From Tyto alba (lineage: Eukaryota; Chordata; Aves; Strigiformes; Tytonidae): a stretch of DNA of 64,000 nucleotides. Position 1 is the stretch's first letter. Each line of letters starts with the position of its first letter. Shown here one piece after another: positions 59,475 through 64,000 of this stretch. A program made the translations under genes and the position numbers. Below the pieces are notes generated by a model. It searched no databases. It worked only from the letters and a program-made list of their open reading frames with translations, and was not told where the DNA came from. The DNA lies in the NCBI RefSeq assembly GCF_018691265.1, contig NW_024881272.1, positions 19,581,323 to 19,645,322 of the forward strand, in the 5' to 3' direction.

Positions 59475-62400
59475 GTACCGGGGCTGCGCGGGGCTCTGCC
59501 CGCCCGCCACGCGTGCGGGAGGGAGCCCGGCGTGGGGCGGCCGAGGGGACCGGCGTTTCCGCGGTGTGGGCTAGCCCCGGGCCGGGGTAGGGCTGCGTGC
59601 GGGGGGAGCCGCTCTGGCCGCCGCCGTGTTGTGGGTCTTGACGTGTGCTGCTTCTTGTCCGGCTCCGGCTGAGCCGTAGGGACGCGGGCGAGTGCGGGTG
59701 GCGGCCGGGCTCTGCCGGCTGAGCCCCGCGCCGGGAGGCCCGGCGGTTTGTTGCTCTCCGTGAAGCTACAAACGGCGGATGCTTGAAGAAGTGAGAGCCG
59801 TAAGGCTGTATACCGACTCAGTGAATTTGTGACTGCTCGCGTTTACGTGGTGGTTTCACGTGATGCAAGAGTGGAGGTTCCATAACGGATTTTGGCCTTT
59901 TTTTTTTTTTTTTTCCCCATTATTTTGTTTAAAAAATAATTTTTTCTTTATTTGCATCAAATCCCTTTTCAATTTGATGACCAAATCATAACTCGAGATC
60001 AGTTTGTAGTATCACTTCATCCCTATTTATGTAGAACACTCTACTGCTTTCTGTGCTGTCAAGGAAATAGTTACATGGGGCTCCATATGCTACAAAGGTA
60101 TGATAGGAATTTCAGGGTAATGACCTAAAATAGGAGTCGTGCAATGTAAAATGGGAATGTATTGGGTAAATTTTAATAGTGAATTTGAAAAGGAGACCTA
60201 GAGAAATTATTTGATACCAATGATGGAGATTTCAGATTATAAGTATTCAGGAGAGGAAGATATTCTCTCTGTTTCTTTGCAGGGGGGAAAGATTTGGTGC
60301 TAATATCAGTTATCATTTGGACTGGAGAGAGCATAGCTGAGGGTAATCCCAGGCTCATTGGCATCAGTATTTTATCTCTCAAAGTGTCTGGCAGCAGATG
60401 CTAAGGAAATGATCATAAATATAGGTTGGTTGTACAGTGATGCTTTTATCCATATATCTTCCCAGTATACTGCAGACTGGAGCTGAAGGAATTCTGAGCA
60501 GAGGTTGTATCTCTTTTTAATTTAATACGTGCTGATGGATGTTCTACAATGAATTGGAGCCAGCCTATATAATTAGCATTCACAGCACCTCATGGTGATT
60601 TGAGTCCACAACTTAACTGTTTTATATGGAAAAAACGTTCTTATTTTCCAAATTTTGCACTGAATTTTTCATTTCATTCTGCATAACTGTTGTGTTAAAA
60701 GCAGCAATGAATAATTATTTTCTGAATGTTTGTTCTGTTTCTCTAGTTGCTTCTTCTTCTAGCTGGAAAGTTGTAGTTTATTAGTTTCTTGTATGAAAGC
60801 GTTGGTTGACCTTCTTGCACAATTTTCAGGTCTGTTCTGTCTTTTGTACAGGGAAGGCTGTACCTGTGTGTGATATTTAGGCTGGGGAAGCTTAGTGTTC
60901 AAAGCTATTATGATGATCTCTTTTCTGTCATCTCAAATGTTCTGTTAACTGCCTGTTAGCTGTTATTTCTAGAGGGCTAATCCTAGTGACCCTGGTATTT
61001 TTTTCCTGCATGGTAATACCTAACTACAGGCCGTTGGTTTAAGTACATAGCAGAGTTGTCTTTTTCATTGTGTTAGTTTGCGTTTATGAACATGAAATTT
61101 CAGCTGCTGATTTTTATCATCCACTTGCTTAGTATGAGGACAGCCTTCTGCAGTTCTTCACATTAGGTTTGGGTGGTTATTTTTCTGAATAACTGCATAG
61201 TACATGAGCTTTCTCACTTACCTGCTCATCACCTTTTAAAATTTACTGATGAACAGAGATGCCTGCACCAGACTCCTTTGGGACTCTAATTTTTGTGTCT
61301 TTGTGACTTCCATAAGATATATTTTCATATCCCTCCTCACCTTTCTTGAACTTATACTTTGCCATTCTCCATTTATAACTGGTCATTAATAAATCCCGTG
61401 ACATCTTAAATTAAGAGCATTTGGTAGGAAACATTGTGAAAAGCTTTTTGGAAATCCAATTATGCTGTCTTGCCCAGGTATGTTGGCTCATTCCTCCTTC
61501 TGGAGCACTGTGGCAGACTTGTTAGTGTTTCTTCCTTCCACAGAAGGTATGCTGACATTTTACCAGTCCTATTTTTTTGCAGTTTCCAAGTCTGTTCTAT
61601 GACACTTCTGTTTTGATCAGTAGAAACCTAGAGTTTACATGAGAACTATTCCTTGAATTCCTTGGCAATCTTTAAAGAAATTAGTTACAGTTACCATCTT
61701 CCATTTAATACCTGATTTAACTTACAGGTTATATGCTACTTGTGAGTTGCTTAATTTCTGAGATCTGGAGTACTAGTACTGGTTCTGCCCAGTAAATATT
61801 ACCAACTTTAGGAACTAGTAAGCTTGTGGTTTGTTTTGTTATTTGTGTTTTGCTTTGTTTTCCTTTCTTTTAAAAAGTCATCTACTTGCAGAGACATTCA
61901 AGCTATAAAGTTTGGCTAAAACTGATTTCAGGAAAAGGAGGAACTGCAGAAGACAGTTCCTAAGGTCTTCCCCTTGGGTATCTGTGACATGGAGAGGTTT
62001 GGCAGCAGAATGTTCTGCTCCACCTACATGTAGTAAGTGGTCTGTGAATGCAAACAGAGGAATAAAATTTTGAACATTAACAAAAATAGTGCCATTGTTT
62101 AGTAATAGAAAATGTGAAGATTTATAGTGTTAGTTCAAAATAGGGTAGGAATTTGGGAGCCAGATGAAACATTTCCCTGTGATTCAATTTGTTCGGTGAT
62201 TGCATTAACAGAATTTCAGTCATCTGTGTATGTAAAAGGTAGAGTTGAATCTTGAGGTAGTAGATCAGATTATATTCCTCGTGTAACCTGAATGAGGCAA
62301 AGGCTATGACAGAACAGTCATTGATATACATGTTCAGAAGATCAAATTTTATTTTCTTAAGCTATTGATTTTTTTTTTTTTTTTTTTAAGTAAAATGGAC

Positions 62401-64000
62401 TGGAGAAACGTAGTTGGGATTTTCTGAGTATGATATGCTCCGAATGAAGTGGAGTCTTAATACCCTCAGGCTGGGTGGTTTGACTTGCCTTTTCACATTA
62501 CTTTTGACAATACGGAGAAGTTTAGCTGGAAATTTTACATTACTATCCACATTGTATGAGAACTTTAAGTGGAGGGGTTCCCCCACCCCAATTTTGCAGT
62601 TAATAGAATGATTAAATTTCCACAATCTTGTAAATGTGTGAGGAAAGATCTGGGTTCTGCTTTGATTGCAAGACCCATCATTAAAATCACAATATTAAAT
62701 AAAGGTCACTAAAACTTTAATAGATTTTAAGAGGATTGAATTCTTTCAACTATACAGCTATCACTGGATATTCTATGCATATTTTAGTGCTAATTGTAAA
62801 TTGTGTTAAGACAACTGTAGAAAGAGAGTAAGTATCAAAACTAGGGAGGAAATGCATGGACTTTCATGGTGATTACATGAATTAAAACAAGTATATGTCT
62901 TATGACATTATTAGGGATGTATTTGTAAACCTACAATATCATGACTGGAGTGTACTGTAAATTCACATAGACTGATGTGTCTTTGTGTCTATCTGGGTAA
63001 AAGCCGTCTGTGTGGCATCTGTGGATTACTAGACAAAAGTAAAAGCTTTAAGTAGATTCACAGCTCAGGATATAATTTTAGTAGAAGGAATCATATTGTC
63101 CTTTTAGGTAAAGGCTAACCATGCCTGTCCCAATTTTACAAGTTGAAACATACATGCCAACAACTTCTAGTAGTATTTGAAATATATAGAGAATGAATGT
63201 TTGTTTGACAATTTCCTGTCTTTTAAAACTTTTTTCTAAGACCTTGCGATATTGGGAGCAGGTAGAAACCACCTCTCCAAAAATTGCCTTTCCATATCCT
63301 CTGTACCTTGGTGATGGGAAAAAGTTTTCTGGGTTACTAGATATTTCATTTCCCATTTGTGTCAGGTTAGAGATGACCAGATGGTGTAATATGATCACAG
63401 CACAGTGCTATGACAAGTGATTCTCTTCTGATTGTCTGAATGAGTTTTACAAACGTGGTTATGCCTGCTCCCTTACAAGTTTAAGCATGATACTAAGACA
63501 TTCTAAGTATGCTCCATTATGTAAAGTTTATAATCCTGCTTCTTACTGCTCATAATCTTTGAGCCATGTTATGGTCTGAACTTGATCTTAATCAGATTTC
63601 TATCTTGAGTCTTGGCATATTCATTGTCAATCTCTCCCCTGTTCCCCAAAACACAAAGCAGTAATTTTAAGAACAGTTCCTTTCAGCTCTCTGGGTTTGA
63701 AATGTACTGGTTTTGAAGTTTAGGTTAAACCTGTTCTTGAAAAGAAAGATGTATTTGTCAAGTGAACCATGTATGAGTCTGTGGAACTATTTCTGTAGAT
63801 TTTTGTCAAAAAATACCCTGGATGCCTTTCTAAGAATCAAATTCTGGTATGTTATTAACATGACAGCTTTTTTTAAGTTCTTTGGATTTTTTTTTTTTTT
63901 TTTGTAGTTCACTTGTTCTGGTGAGCACTTACATGCATTGGTTTGACTGCTCGCTTGGTATTAATCAATCTTTCTGTGATTTTAGTGTAAGTATTTTGGG
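59475..64000 (+). other. SSX2IP: Presumed SSX2IP intron 1 (continues beyond the window)
   Basis: After the CpG island the sequence is AT-rich with no exon matching SSX2IP as I recall it. It contains an ancient LINE-like segment at about 61,240-61,720, T runs at 59899-59914, 62370-62388 and 63886-63903, and one splice-bounded candidate exon at 61932-62032 (see findings). Confidence 0.45.
61245..61720. mobile_element. Ancient LINE-like repeat fragment
   Basis: Phrases such as TTTGGTAGGAAACATTGTG, AAAAGCTTTTTGGAAATCCA and CCACAGAAGGTATGCTGAC occur in the same order as in an old sauropsid LINE-type repeat that I recall (compare 'gagcctttggtgagggacc', 'caaaggctttttggaaatc' and 'acagaagccatgttgac'). 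It is heavily diverged. I cannot assign the family or orientation with certainty. Confidence 0.5.

Larger units (their letters stand above)
58860..59790 (+). promoter_or_regulatory. SSX2IP: CpG-island promoter, presumed SSX2IP
   Basis: A sharp GC/CpG-rich block sits about 31 kb downstream of LPAR3. In human, SSX2IP follows LPAR3 on the same strand, so this is its expected 5' end. It carries an X-box-like RFX site at 59120-59132, a CCAAT box at 59140-59144 and GC-rich sequence. No SSX2IP coding exon is visible, so the name rests on gene order alone. Minus-strand ORFs of 97 and 128 codons here are GC artefacts. Confidence 0.55.

Noticed and set aside
63908..63920. 13-nt microexon between a T-rich acceptor and gtgagc
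   Set aside because: Too short to support by eye; T-run plus AG occurs many times in this intron.

Overview
This window reads as vertebrate nuclear DNA, most probably from a bird outside the chicken/duck lineage. It has split genes with GT-AG introns, two CpG-island promoters, AATAAA signals and a low gene density. It also carries a decayed CR1-type LINE remnant at about 41.5 kb and a solo LTR at 45.7-46.2 kb of a kind I associate with modern birds. The species call is inference. Nothing bacterial or plasmid-like is present, and I found no CRISPR array, tRNA or rRNA.

Layout on the + strand: (1) 811-8270 holds the last six coding exons of MCOLN2 (TRPML2, an endolysosomal cation channel), from S3 through the pore to the stop codon; earlier exons lie left of the window. 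(2) About 10.4-11.2 kb is a CpG island that I take as the LPAR3 promoter, with two plausible non-coding first exons and an unusual G-rich minisatellite just inside intron 1. (3) 19,542-27,543 holds the complete LPAR3 coding sequence (lysophosphatidic acid receptor 3, 361 aa) in two exons. (4) About 27.8-58.8 kb is intergenic, roughly 31 kb, with a GC-rich patch (37.3-38.65 kb), a CR1 remnant, a solo LTR, ancient repeat fossils and a candidate unannotated spliced transcript at about 51.1-53.3 kb. (5) 58.86-59.79 kb is a second strong CpG island with an RFX X-box-like site and a CCAAT box. By conserved gene order (SSX2IP-LPAR3-MCOLN2-MCOLN3 lie together on one strand in human 1p22) it is probably the SSX2IP promoter and first exon, and the rest of the window is its first intron.

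The genes form a conserved head-to-tail block and not a functional operon. MCOLN2 works in recycling endosomes and lysosomes, LPAR3 is a plasma-membrane GPCR, and SSX2IP is a centrosome/centriolar-satellite protein. I found no clear undescribed system. The leads best worth checking are the spliced-ORF candidate at 51-53 kb, the uORF and alternative acceptor at the LPAR3 start codon, the composite minisatellite next to the LPAR3 promoter, and the X-box in the presumed SSX2IP promoter. Exon boundaries were placed by eye from splice signals and reading frame.
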